A DNA stretch of 52,226 nucleotides, from NCBI GenBank assembly GCA_033085395.1, contig JANQBS010000266.1:1-52226 (forward strand), given 5' to 3'. Below the pieces are notes generated by a model that did no database searches, was not told the DNA's origin, and saw nothing but the letters and a program-made list of their open reading frames with translations. How positions within the stretch are numbered: position 1 is the first letter of the stretch; the number at the start of each line of letters is the position of its first letter. The position numbers and the translations under genes were made by a program. Positions 10,947-21,676 of this stretch are shown one piece after another. The stretch is from Xanthoparmelia taractica (Eukaryota > Ascomycota > Lecanoromycetes > Lecanorales > Parmeliaceae).

Positions 10947-12574
10947 GTGAGCAGTCTGATCATAAATTTCTCCGACTCTGCAATCAATTCTGTCGTCTAC
11001 AATTCCTCACTGCCGTCAGGCTTCCTTCAAGTGCATGACAATAGAAATTCTCAGGATTATACGATCCCTGTGACCGAGGGCAGTGGGAGAGGATCAGATC
11101 TTGCGCAAATCAAAGGACCTGTTGATGGCGACAACTCGGCTCTTCCGCGTGGCAATGGCCTTGTAGTCTTCGATCCGGGTTTTGAGAACACAGCTATCAT
11201 GAGATCGAGCATTACATTTGCGTGAGGTCTTCCTTGATGCATCTCTTGAACGTACTAAATACAAATGAAAATACAGTGAAGGAGAACATGGAACACTTGA
11301 ATATAGAGGCCGCAGAGTCGAAGACCTGGCGTGAGATTATGACTTCGACGAAGTGAGCTTCTTGTTGATCTGGAGCCACTTACCTTCACCAGCGGAGAAG
11401 CAAACTTTTAGACACGAGCTGTCGACTGCTAGTCAGATGGTCCCTCAGTCGCTCATTGATGTCATCAAGTCATTCCCGTACGTCCTTATACATGCATCTG
11501 TTTCCTGAAGTTGACCCACAGTATAGCCGTTCTACACCCTATCTCCAGATGATTCTGGCTGGGCTTTCGGCATACGCAGGGTCAGAGCCAACCGCTATCC
11601 CGGCTGTCATGTGTGGTAACCTGTATCTTGGCAACTCTCCTCTGCTGGACCAAGCAGTTATGCGCGTAATGGCAGCTTATGCAGTTGTCATTGGTCTGGT
11701 GCACTGTCTTCGTTCTGGTCGAGTTTTCAAGCCTGCAGATGAAGATGGCTCTTATCTCTCTAATTTGTTCTTCATGATGGGATTGGACGTAACAAATCGA
11801 ATCTCGCTCATCGAGAAGCTTTGGATACTTGGGGCCGACAACATGCTCACCAACTCGACAGCGGCGCTCCTTCACGCGGCTTCCACACTCACGGACCCAA
11901 TTTCCTGCATAATAGGTGCCATTGCAGCCGGCTATGGACCTTTCCACTTTGGCGCTGTAGCGAGCAGTTATCTGACCATGTAGCAGATTGGTACTCTAAG
12001 CAATTTAGCCAGAATCATCGCCCAAGTTAAGTTAGGCAAGCAACGTCTTATGGGTATCGGGCATCGAGTGTATAAGTACAAAGGTCCACGAGTCGGGCCG
12101 GTGAAGCCCATTTTGGAAACCTTCTAGAATCAAGGTCGTGTGGATCTACTCGTTCAAGTGGTGGAAGGAATAGAACGAAGCGTCGTGAACGACCCCTACT
12201 ACCGCGACCGTAGACTCTGCATAAACGTTGACCTTTATTGGCCGCTCGTGTACACATCCCTGTAAGTATATTAGCCCCGGCCTCGCCTGATCACAAGCCT
12301 TCGGAGATCTAAATGGCTCGTGCAGAGGTATTCCTTGCAAAGCAATAATACCTATATTCATCGCAAGCAGGATGACTGGCTTTATGGCGCACTGGCGGGA
12401 AGCTATGAGTAAGTCAACTTTGATTCCATCTGCCTCGAATAACTAGTCTTCTCGTGTAGGGTATGTACTGACATCTCTATCTTTTCAGCTCAGCCAGCCA
12501 AGATTTGGAGGCCGATTCAAATATACGTGGGCCAAAGAGCACGCTCCACTGAGACACCCAAGGCAAAGATTTAA
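10947..12574 (+). pseudogene. Citrate synthase, alkylcitrate-cluster type, recently broken
   Basis: Citrate synthases condense oxaloacetate with an acyl-CoA. This copy follows the fold from near the N-terminus (RGSDLAQIKGP, LVVFDPGFENTA, SSITFA) through GEHGTLEYRGRRVEDLA, ILAGLSAYAGSEPTAIPAV, NSTAALLHAASTLTDPIS and YGPFHFGA to MGIGHRVYK, then DPYYRDRRLCINVDLYW, SRMTGFMAHWREAM and KIWRPIQIYVG at the C-terminus. Introns at 11222-11276, 11478-11526, 12262-12325 and 12409-12488 have good sites and correct phases. Damage is limited: TGA near 11330 (family Arg, CGA->TGA), TAG near 11981, TAG near 12125 and a frameshift close to it. The usual LHADHE catalytic segment reads LGADNM, so a catalytic His is lost; the His of GPxHFGA and of MGxGHRVYK remain. 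It sits next to a divergent PrpD relic. The start is uncertain; a GTG at 10947 opens the frame. Confidence 0.88.
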
Positions 12575-12871
12575 TACACAAACACCTGAGTCAGTCTTTC
12601 CAGTCAAAAAACTGATTCTTTTTGTGTCAAATACTGATCGGCGTAAGAGGTTAGCCCGCGGTCTCACAGGAAGAAATTTATAACAAAGGAGATTGGACGG
12701 ATTGACATTTGACACCGAAGCAGGAAATCTATGCTGTCTCTCGCTAAGGAATGTAATAAGTAGATGGTATAACGGTCAAAGAGCTCCTTTCAGATGTTTG
12801 CATTCCCAATAGTTGCCTGACAGATGGACCAATAAGAACAAGGGTTTTGACATTGGAGATCCTAGAGCATC

Positions 12872-13272
12872 CTACTGTATTGAAACAGTGTTCTGTTACG
12901 GACTCTCTACCCAATCGCATCTAGATACGCCAATGAGTCAACATAATGCCCACAATTCGTCACAACTTGGCTGGTGAGATCTTTCTGTCCAAAAAAGGTC
13001 CCTATAAGATACGTAATTACCGAAGCTTCCCAAGTGCTGTGGATTGTGATCGACAGCGTAGTGAAAGAATGCTGAGACACCAATCCTTGTAAACTCTTTT
13101 GTAAGCCTACTTAAGTCGCCTGCAACCCTTAGACCACTAAGACGACGGCAAAGTCGGCGGTCGCATTAGGCGCAAAGATGTCAGCGAGAATGCTATAGGT
13201 TTACGTATCGACGGATATGGGGAATAGGTTCAAGGTTTGCGGATCTCGTCGGTCCCGATGACCGTGAGCCAT
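12872..13272 (-). pseudogene. SnoaL/NTF2-like (ketosteroid isomerase-like) protein, killed by nonsense codons
   Basis: A single minus-strand frame from ATG at 13272 shows SnoaL-type signatures in order: RDRRDPQTL, TYSILADIFAPNATADFAVV (helix then the D-x-F-x-P-x-A-x-x-D-F strand), GLVSQHSFTTLSITIH, ASVITYLIGTFFGQKDL, GHYVDSLAY, and G-stop-RVRNRTLFQYS, where the family has G-W-R/K-I-R-N-R. At about 130 residues it is close to the normal length of one NTF2-like domain. Four in-frame stops interrupt it, and the last is clearly TGG->TAG. No frameshift is needed, which is what C->T/G->A mutation alone would produce. Such proteins act as small dehydratases, cyclases or isomerases in secondary metabolism. 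Its place beside citrate synthase and PrpD relics supports membership of the same lost cluster. Confidence 0.68.
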
Positions 13273-13274
13273 GA

Positions 13275-14369
13275 CAGCGGGATTGCAAACAACGTTGTTA
13301 CGCGAGCGAACTACATGGTCGATCCTGTATGAAATATGATCTTCGGTCGTAGGCAAATCGGCAGCGTTGGGGGACAGAACACTTGCCTATGCCATCACTC
13401 CAAAATGCAATGTATTGGACAATATTTGCCAAATTCCATGGTCTCTGAATTGCCCACTTCAATGAGCCGCGGTCGTGATGTCGACATACGCTCAACTTTG
13501 TAATGGCTTCAAAGCCGCGGATGGGCACTTACTCGGACGACCATCCACGAGAGCTCTAGGATGACCAGCTTCTCCATGCTACGGAATTCAAAATGTCCTT
13601 GAACCCATTCTGCCTCTACATCTATATGCCATTACTATACAATAAACAACCCAATGCCATGGAGTCAGTCTTTCAAATCCCAACCACCACACCCCCACCC
13701 GGCTTCTCCACACCCTCCGCTCTGCCCACTTCAAACCTGCCACCGCTTGAAATCCATCTTCCACTCCCACTCAACTCGTAAAGACTCACAGACACCCCGA
13801 GCGCTCTTCTTCCTGCACACCGCGCCTATGCCCCACGATAGTGCACGGGTGTAATTCAGCACTAGACCACGAGACACCGCACCAGAGTTTTTCTAGTAAC
13901 TTCTTAACGCTCGCCACGCAAGTAGAAGTCGAAAGGGGTCCCAAATAGACTGCTGAGGTTTAGGATTAGAGGAGTCAGAATGGATGGATGGATGGATGGG
14001 TGGGTGGGCAGTTAGACGTGTTTGTGTTTCAGGGGCGTTTTATGTTGTACGTTGATGTTCATTGTTGATGAAATGCCAGCAATGGACGGTTAAAAGGGTG
14101 GCTAGAAGAAACGGCCATGACGGAGGAAGTGGGGAGAGGCACGGGCGCGTGTGCGACTAAATTTGGATTATCAAGGTTGAGGAACCATGATATAGATGCA
14201 CGTGTGCACGCGCCGAGCAGTCTCATCAAGTGCAGACAAAGACGAAATGCAAGGATCATCGTCTACATGATTTCCTTTCAACTATTGGCCTACTCAATCT
14301 CTTGGGTCAATCCATATAAAGGCTCCACGTTCTTCGATTCAACGATGACTACCGCTATCAGCTCTGAAG
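13275..14369. other. No recognisable gene; includes a GGAT microsatellite
   Basis: A minus-strand open stretch at 13298-13570 (with YIAFWSDG, or in another frame RALVDGRPS and TTEDHISYRIDHV) lies upstream of the SnoaL relic and may be a further cluster remnant, but I cannot assign it. Positions 13981-14009 hold a short GGAT/GGGT tandem repeat. The rest shows nothing beyond short overlapping frames. Confidence 0.4.
13981..14009. repeat. (GGAT)n/(GGGT)n microsatellite
   Basis: Tandem GGAT units pass into GGGT units. It is too short to mean more than slippage. Confidence 0.85.
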
Positions 14370-15533
14370 CTACCGCGATGCTGCTTCATCTTCCACAATA
14401 GAAGCAATCTCACTCGATAAATCCGGTGCTCTTGGGATCCAACTGAGCCGAGCTCGCGATCGAGATGGCCTGAGTACTGCGTTCGTTCCCCACAACACGG
14501 CAGCACGATGGCTCATCGAATCGGCTCTCGCGGCATCGATCTCTTCCTTGATATCAGGATCATCAATAAAACCCTGCACGTGTGCTTCCACCGTGATGAG
14601 GCTGCACAGATTCCCGAATGCCTGTCGATGTGTTAGGGTAATGTCAGAATAGTATCAGTCACAGTGGAATTCATTACCATATTTCCGCTTTCGGGACAGT
14701 AGATACCGTCTTCGCTCCAGAGTCCCGGTCTCTGGTCGATCGCAGCTTCGGTCAGTGCAACGATCTGATCGCTCAGATCATGGATATGAATATTGCTCCA
14801 CGCGTTCCGACCAGCTAGAAGACGAAACCCATGCCCAAGCTCTATGATACATTTGGCAATGTCAGGAGCTTGCATACTCCGCTGATTGATGGGTCCTCTA
14901 CCCTTGCCGTAAATGAGTGGGACGATCAGCAGAGCGGTGCGCACCCCGGCCGGCTGCGACATTACAGTAGCCTCAACGACGCGCTTGCTATCGCTCTTGA
15001 TGATCTCTTTTATTTTGTCAACGTCCTTTACATCGTCGTACGTTTCTTGGCTTCGTTCGCCGTATCTCCCTTGCGTTATCTCTGCCGCAGCTAACACCGA
15101 GGCCCCTCCGATCTGTATCCAGTGCGCTTCGCGAGTCAGCACTCAGCCAGTAATGCTTTTGCCGTAGGAAGTGCTACCCGATTTTTGAGACGCTACTCGC
15201 TCTTGCAAGCCCTTTGCAATAGCCGAAGCAGCACCGGCGTAATCTAAGGCTGCGAGATCTCGAAGCAGTCAGCTTAGATAAGCGGATTGGCATTACAGAA
15301 AACAGACTGAGTACCACGTCAGCTTTCCTAACCTCTTGCTCTACCAAGACGATATCATCGAGACCACCTTGGACGATCTCGACATTCGGATAGGTTGCTG
15401 ATACGTGCTTGGCCTTACCCGTGTTTCGGATCAGGCAAGCAAGCTGCGACTTGGCCAGGCTGGACTGCTGAAGACGATACAGCACATCGCCGCCCACGTA
15501 GCCCGTTGCGCCGGTCAGAAATATTCTCGCCAT
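14370..15533 (-). CDS. NAD(P)-binding epimerase/NmrA-like oxidoreductase
   Basis: There are four exons on the minus strand (15533-15308, 15258-15178, 15126-14678, 14621-14370), with introns of 49, 51 and 56 bp. The spliced length is 1,008 nt, giving 335 residues with no internal stop. The N-terminus MARIFLTGATGYVGG carries the Rossmann TGxxGxxG motif at about residues 7-14. Later landmarks are GGLDD, ADVVLNLA at the first splice junction, WIQIGGASVLA, TYDDVKD (a YxxxK pair), LIYGKGRG, WSNIHIHDL and VLWGTNAVLRPSRSR near the end. This is the layout of atypical extended short-chain dehydrogenases that reduce or sense NAD(P)-linked substrates in the cytosol. The first donor (GTCTGT) is unusual, but the junction gives the sequence the family shows. 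It could be a surviving tailoring enzyme of the neighbouring dead cluster or an unrelated gene; the substrate is unknown. Confidence 0.85.
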
Positions 15534-16262
15534 ATCTGCGTTATACGCCGGGAGGTCCCAGTGGCAGTCTACGGTTTAAGTGCAGCGAGGCGCATGGATC
15601 GTGAAAGGGCGCTGCTGTTCGTGGGTGACTCATAATCAGGCAACAAGACTCTGGACTTCGTGCCTGTTGTCCATATCTCCTAACTCCATATTTTCATTAT
15701 AGAGTCTTAAACAGTCCGCTAGCTACTAGGAAGCTGAGAAAGATTTTCAATTCAAAGTGTTTTCCGTACTGCTGCACTTGCTGCTACCCTGTATGAAGTC
15801 AAACGCAAGCAAAAGTGATACTTATCAAGCAATTCTATGGAGGAAGGATTTTTTATATTAACTCGTATTCTAAATATTATCCTTTATACTCGAATAATGC
15901 CATTCTTTTATACTTCTTGAGTTTTACGAGTTGGAATTATTATATAAATAAATATCTTAAACTACTTATAAATATATTAATAAGATAATTCTAGTACTAA
16001 TTAAAGTTTATATTTCTAGATACTCTGACTTTTAGTTTTAATATTATATAAGAGTAGTCTATTTAATATACCTTCGGAGTATTATTTCCAATACATGTAC
16101 CTTTGAGTTAGTCGACCTGACCCCTGTTGGCACTAGCGCCCACATCTACTCGGAGACCGACCAGCCTGCCCATTGCCTTATTGCGCATAAAACCTCATTT
16201 CCACCCTCGATTTCCCAGCGTGCTTTTCCAAAACATACAGCCTCATATTGCTTACATTGCTC
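15534..16262. other. Intergenic region containing a small AT-rich relic (about 15840-16085)
   Basis: From about 15840 to 16085 the sequence becomes as AT-rich as the Copia interiors and is full of stops in all frames, then returns abruptly to normal composition. It looks like a short piece of a RIP-mutated repeat. I could not find terminal repeats or a target-site duplication. The rest of the stretch lacks genes. Confidence 0.5.
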
Positions 16263-18095
16263 ATGGATCAGCTTTACATGTCCACAGCTGCCATCTCCTA
16301 CGTTGTCCTGGCTGTAAACTTCACCTGGTGAAGATCGCATGCACTCACTAATTCTCATCTAGTACACTTTGTACTTGGCTGCTGCCGCCCTATACAATAT
16401 CACTCTTCATCCTTTAGCCAAGTTCCCTGGTCCAAAGCTGCGGTGCGCATTCAGTTTCCCACAATACTGGGATATCTACACCGGAGAAACCGTTCGGAAG
16501 ACGAAAGAGCTGCATGATACGTATGGAGATACCGTCCGCATAGCTCCCAAAACGCTCTCTTACACCAATCCTCAAGCCTGGAAAGGTAGGAATGGAGGCC
16601 TAGTCCGCCCTAATCTTCCAGCCTCAGAATTGACATAGAGTAAGATATATATGGAAACCGATCGGGCAAGCAGGTAATGTCCAAAGACAGAGAGCTTTAC
16701 GGCCTTGGAAATGGCGTTGCAGACATTATCGGTATAGGGTCCCTCAGATTCCAAAAGAAATGCCGCTAAAGGATATCGTAGTATCTAACGATGCCGACCA
16801 TTCGAGAATGCGGAGGCTACTCAGTCATGCGTTTTCGGACGCAGCGTTGCGAGAACAGGAGCAGCTGATTACACATTACCTCGATCTTCTCATTGAGAAG
16901 CTTCATCAGCAGATAGTGAGCACTGCACAGGGTAAGATCAACTTTGTACAATGGTACAATTTTACGACGTTCGATATCCTGGGCGATCTTTGTTTCGATG
17001 AGTCTTTTGGGGCACTTGAGAAAGGCCAGTATCATTCATGGGTTGCAAACATATTCAAAAGCGTGAAGATTGCGCGAGTGTTCAGGGTGTTTCGAGCGTA
17101 TCCAATAGTGGGCAAGTTGGCGTTCACTCTACTAAAGCTCATCCCTCAGGCCACCAAAGCTGTTGCAGAGCATCGAGCTCTTACCGCTCAGAAAACTGAG
17201 CGACGTCTGGATAGACAAACAGATCGGAAAGACTTCATGAGGTTTGCCCTCACTGTTTAGTGCGCCAGTACCATCTTACTAATCCGATTTCCGGCAGTTA
17301 CATCTTGCGATACAACGACGAGAAAGGCATGACACGCGATGAAATCAAAGCAACCTCTGGGATCCTCGTCATCGCAGGAAGTGAAACGACAGCAACGCCT
17401 TTAAGCGGTGCGACTTTCCTCTTACTGAAGAATCCGTCTTCTTTGGCAAAGGCTGTCAATGAAGTCCGCAAAACCTTTGTTCACGCATCAGACATTACGT
17501 TCGCCTCTGTAACAGCTCAGCTCCCCTACCTCAACGCTTGCCTCGAGGAATCTCTTCGCCTCTATCCACCAGTTCCCACCGTCCTACCTAGACGGACAGC
17601 TCCGGAGGGTGACATTATTAACGGCCACTTTGTGCCTCCGGACGTGAGTAATGTTCAAAGCGCCAAAAACAATGCTAACGAATACCGCCCCAGACCTCCG
17701 TCGGCGTGCACCCTTGGAGCGCTTACCTCTCCGCTACCAACTTCAAACACCCACAAAAGTTCGCCCCTGAGCGTTGGCTTGGCGCCCAATGTTACGCCAA
17801 CGACGACCGCGCAGCATGTCAGCCTTTCTCCCTAGGGCCGCGCGGCTGTCTAGGAAAGGTAAATCCGTTCACCATGCGGGCCGTAATGAAGAGGCTGACT
17901 CGGTGATAGAATCTAGCGTATGCGGAGATGCGCTCGATATTGGCTCGCGTGCTTTGGCATTTCGACATGGAGCTGTGTGAGGAGTCGAGAGATTGGGCGA
18001 ACCAGAAAGTCTTCATCTTGTGGGATAAACCAGCGTTGAATGTGAGGCTGACAGCTAGGGATGTGCGAGCTGTGAGGGAGGCCAAGGAAGATTAG
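16263..18095 (+). pseudogene. Cytochrome P450 (CYP65-like), probably disabled near the N-terminus
   Basis: This microsomal haem monooxygenase has a hydrophobic N-terminus (from MDQLYMSTAAISYVVLAV at 16263), then LAKFPGPKLRCAF, YGDTVRIAP and DADHSRMRRLLSHAFSD. The I-helix is AGSETTAT, the ExxR segment EESLRLYPPVP, the PERW motif FAPERW, and the haem loop FSLGPRGCLGK with its Cys. Introns fit at 16586-16644, 17242-17297, 17644-17693 and 17859-17909, and the C-terminal exon ends at 18095. From 16760 onward the spliced frame is open. Two faults lie upstream: a two-base shift near 16740 and an unresolved phase problem after the first exon (a 35-bp intron 16328-16362 would be needed, with the wrong phase). 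The sequence resembles isotrichodermin C-15 hydroxylase-type P450s. It may be a young pseudogene, or my model of the 5' end may be wrong. Confidence 0.78.
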
Positions 18096-18209
18096 GGTCT
18101 CCATGCTTATGCCCAGTTTCCCCACCGACGTTGGAGGCCGTAGAGCCCCTTGCTCTTCTATTAACACTTACTCTCAACGGGGGCAGTGGAGATGGCAAGG
18201 ACTGCATGA

Positions 18210-18363
18210 TATTGGGTTGGAGGATTGAGTGGTCTCAAATGTAGTATGAATTGATTGCTTGATTGATTAGGAGTGACGGACTATCTAGCTAGGATATGGA
18301 GAAACGCCAAGACGCTTAGTCAGCTTGCGGCGTAAACGGCCTCCTATTGGCTGAATTCCAACA
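18210..18363 (-). repeat. Solo LTR of Copia element 1 family
   Basis: This 154-bp copy matches the 163-bp LTRs at 2801 and 7975, with an 11-bp internal deletion (the CTACGCTAAGA stretch is missing) and a few substitutions. It ends in TTCCAACA and is flanked by the 5-bp duplication CATGA (18205-18209 and 18364-18368). It is the product of recombination between the LTRs of a full insertion. It lies about 115 bp downstream of the P450 stop codon. Confidence 0.93.
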
Positions 18364-18368
18364 CATGA

Positions 18369-20068
18369 AGAGCGACATTTTGCTTGCAATGGACGCAGCC
18401 CCAAGCAAATGAGCCGAGCTCAAGAGTTGCGAGTTTATTGAACGCATTGTGCACCTGCGGTGTTTACCAATTATATATAGACAGGTCAAACGAATATCGT
18501 GCGCCCATTCTCTATAAAAGCTGGAAACAAGGACATTGAAAATAACCGGATGTAGCTATAGACCCCGTCACGACTGAGCGTTCTCAAGACATTTCAAGCC
18601 TTACTTCTCTACGGCCGCCCTTGAATCCCTCTTCAGCGTCCTATTCGTCCCTTCTTTGACTGTCTTCCGTCTCGCTCAACGCAGCAACACAATAATCCAC
18701 CCTCTTTGTGAGAGTAAGCCTTTGCACCGGAACGTCCATCTCATCAATGGGTGCATATTGGCTGACGCCTTCTGTTCTTGCTCACTGCCATGTCCGGTTT
18801 CTTCGACGCCGGCGTCTGCTCTGAAGGACTCAGAAGAGGAGTTAATAGTGGCGCCACTGCGACAGGGGCGATGCATGCCATCGCTGATTAGGGACTTCAG
18901 GGAGTCGTATAGCTTTGGCGTCATTTTAATATAAGGTGGTGGTAAACGGCACACATGGGGGAGGAGGCATGTTGGCGGCTACGAGACCAATGCTATGCTC
19001 CAGCTGGGTCGGGGAATAGAGTAAAGTGCCGGATCAGTGAGGTCCCTAAATAGGCCGTGCCTTAAGGTCGTCCATCGCTTAGAGCTTAGTGCGTGGCATA
19101 TTTATCGGGGTCGCGCGACAATAGGACGGCACTTGGCTTAGCTACCATTTCGGTATGTCTCCTTGTCTCTAACTCACACTCATGACAATATCGTCTGACG
19201 AGGGCTGGCGGCTCATCAACGCCTTCGCGAACCCTGGCAAGATATCTCATCTGAACCTACGTGTCTGCACTTTTCGATAACCTTTAGGCAAGGACTCCGC
19301 TCATTACAGTACCCGTCTCTCTTTCATCTTCATCATCGTGCTCCTCCACCTTGACGACACAGGACCTCGGTAATTGACAGGCGGTGTACTGCAGCATGGG
19401 CTTAAGCCATCCCATCCGCTGGTCCAATCCTGCCCGAGTGGGGTTACTTTGGGTATGGGGAAAGATAAAGTCCACAGAGGTTGTCGTGCCATGAATGACA
19501 AGTTCTTCGAGTCAGCGAGGACCGGAAACCATACTGTAGAGTCCAACATGCGACCGTCTTCAGCGTGGTAGAATTGCATCAAGATCTGCGCTTTGCGGAT
19601 TCTACGTCTGTTGACTTCCGTAAGGTGTTGATTAAAGTACTATTCTTCCCCTCCATGAACAGGGACGTGGCAAAGGTTGTCGCCATTTAGGACGTCTAGG
19701 GCCTCTGATCCGACCTGTTTTGATACAAGTAGAAGGCACTTGTTTTATCGTCTGAAACGGCTACGCGATACATTTTTGACTGGGTATTTGCGCACAAGGC
19801 AGTACCGATAGATCTGAAGGCGGATTTCGATGGTAGATTGAGGAAACCAGTGAGCCATCTGGGAGATGGAGACACCTTCACCTCCATCATGCATGAGCGA
19901 AGGAGTTTCTAGGATTACTCAAGTTATATTTCTGATTAAATGGGCAGTTGCAAACATGCCATTTTGCACTTGACAGACTCGGCTACATTTCATACTATAC
20001 GATTGATGTAGGCCTCGAGTATAGAAGCAAAGCCGCGTTTCGACACCGGTACGGCGCGCCGGCAAGTA
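18369..20068. other. No recognisable gene
   Basis: The longest frames are about 90 codons. A minus-strand pair at 19304-19582 (with FYHAEDGRMLDSTVWF) and 19696-19890 (with KMYRVAVSDDKTSAFYLYQ) has a faint resemblance to blades of fungal fucose-type lectins, but the match is too weak to name and the frames do not join cleanly. Confidence 0.4.
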
Positions 20069-21465
20069 CTAGCAGCTCTCAATGTCTTTAATCAACCTGA
20101 CGAGGCGGCATCGATTCTTCAATCCCAAAGGTGCATCGCTCATCCTAACATCGGTATCGTGAACATTCTCTATAATTTTCCTCTGAGGTCCATCAGCGTT
20201 ACCGCCAGCCACGCTCTCTTTCAGCGCGCTCTCGAAAATCTTTGCTTGGCGCAGTGTCTGCGCTAGCTGTTTCCAATCCCAGCTCCCGCTCCGATCTTTG
20301 ACATGGCACTCATTTACGTCGAGATCCCATAGCCAGGGGACAAGGTCGCCAGCTATAAGCCCGTTGCTCCAGAACATCTGATCTAAGGATACCTTTGAGG
20401 CTAAACATTTGCTGCAATACTTCATGGTAAGGGTAGTTGTGACTGGCAGGAAGGAGACGATTTGTTTGATAATCTCGTTTGGAAGTGACTCTAGAGTTGG
20501 CGTTGTTTTATGAAGCATGCCCATTGGTGGTAGTACAGAGACGGTATCTCCACTAGAAGTATCCATGTGTGGACTTTGAGCTGTCTGTCGAGGATGACTC
20601 ATCTCTTGAAGGGGCTGTAAGTATCGTAATATATAGGACGTGAGTCTGGGAATCTTGATGGAGTCGGCGCAGATCCACTTTCAATATTAGTGAGATTCAG
20701 TCTTGGCCTCAAACAATGTAGACAATTGCCTACCTCCCAGCCAGACTCCACGTCCCATGTAAAGCCGTCTGCAAACCTTGCAGCGCCATAGTATCCATGC
20801 TCGTATTCCAGTTTATAGCGGCCGTAGTCGGCATGATAAGGCTCGTAGTGATCTTGCTCCTGATCCGAATACTCTTCATAAGAATATTCGGTCAACCGTT
20901 CATGAACGCGAATCAAGGTCTCATAATAAGATTCGAGGCTGGTATATTTGGCGAGCGAATCGGGCTTCGCGCGTTGGAGGTTCTAGTGAGCCATCTTTCG
21001 CATGATAAAGAGGCAGGCGTCGTGTACAGGATAAAGAACTACGCCGTGGTCTTTCTGGTCGAACACCCTCCACTTAGTACCATTCATACAGCCCCACTCA
21101 GATGTAGGGGGATTTGTGCATGCTATGTAGACCGAGCGAAACTCGGCTTCGCTTGCAGGAGGGGAGACTGCGAAAGTTGTATCGTCACTGTTTGGAGATT
21201 CTCTGCGTGCAACTGTCAGAAGGTTCGAAGGTAGGAACCAAAGTTTATAGTACGTGAAAGCTACTTTGCCTATAACTCTGAAGGAGGCTAGCCACTAAAA
21301 ATCGGTCAGACCATATTCCTTTGACTGCTAGAACGTGAATTTAAGACCTGCCTCCGTTTGGGCGGGAGGCAAGACTTCTTCTCGATATTCCCCCTCACTT
21401 GCGTCAGCAGAGATATTCTCGAAGGGACCTCCGCAAATGGGACAATATATGATTGAGCGACCCAT
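20069..21465 (-). pseudogene. F-box protein gene with three in-frame TAG stops
   Basis: The model has exons 21465-20734 and 20677-20069, with a 56-bp intron (GTAGGC donor, CTAAT branch, GAAAG acceptor). The spliced length is 447 codons. The N-terminus MGRSIIYCPICGGPF is the zinc-ribbon-like start typical of a large family of ascomycete F-box proteins, followed by WLASFRVIGK, WRVFD and YPVHDACLFIM, then IPRLTSYILRYLQPLQ and the F-box LESLPNEIIKQIVSFLP at about residue 300. F-box proteins recruit substrates to SCF ubiquitin ligases. In-frame TAG codons lie at 21328-21330, 21295-21297 and 20983-20985. All three are consistent with CAG->TAG, which is CpA->TpA, the preferred RIP change. There is no frameshift. 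The gene's 5' end is only about 210 bp from Copia element 2. Confidence 0.82.
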
Positions 21466-21676
21466 TACGAATCATCAGTTTTTATGAGATGGTAGTGAAC
21501 GGTGTTCAAGTTTTACGGATACATTTGATTAAGAGAGTACAATTTCAAGGCTGGTTTATAAGGACTGTAGAGATGCATGGACGAATATCTAAGCATTGTA
21601 AAATGCATTCAAAATCAAAAATGAAGCCTGGAATAATCCAATTGCTGCGCTCATAGTTCCGACACGTGATTAAAAC

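Noticed and set aside
16724..16740. A 16-base intron explaining the frame change in the P450 at 16263
   Set aside because: Far shorter than any spliceosomal intron seen here; a two-base frameshift is simpler.
19304..19890. Fucose-type lectin gene on the minus strand
   Set aside because: Only faint blade-like similarity; the two frames do not join through convincing splice sites and no repeated blade pattern is clear.
20797..21234. Plus-strand membrane-like frame
   Set aside because: It is antisense to the F-box gene, whose motifs and splice structure are clear on the minus strand.
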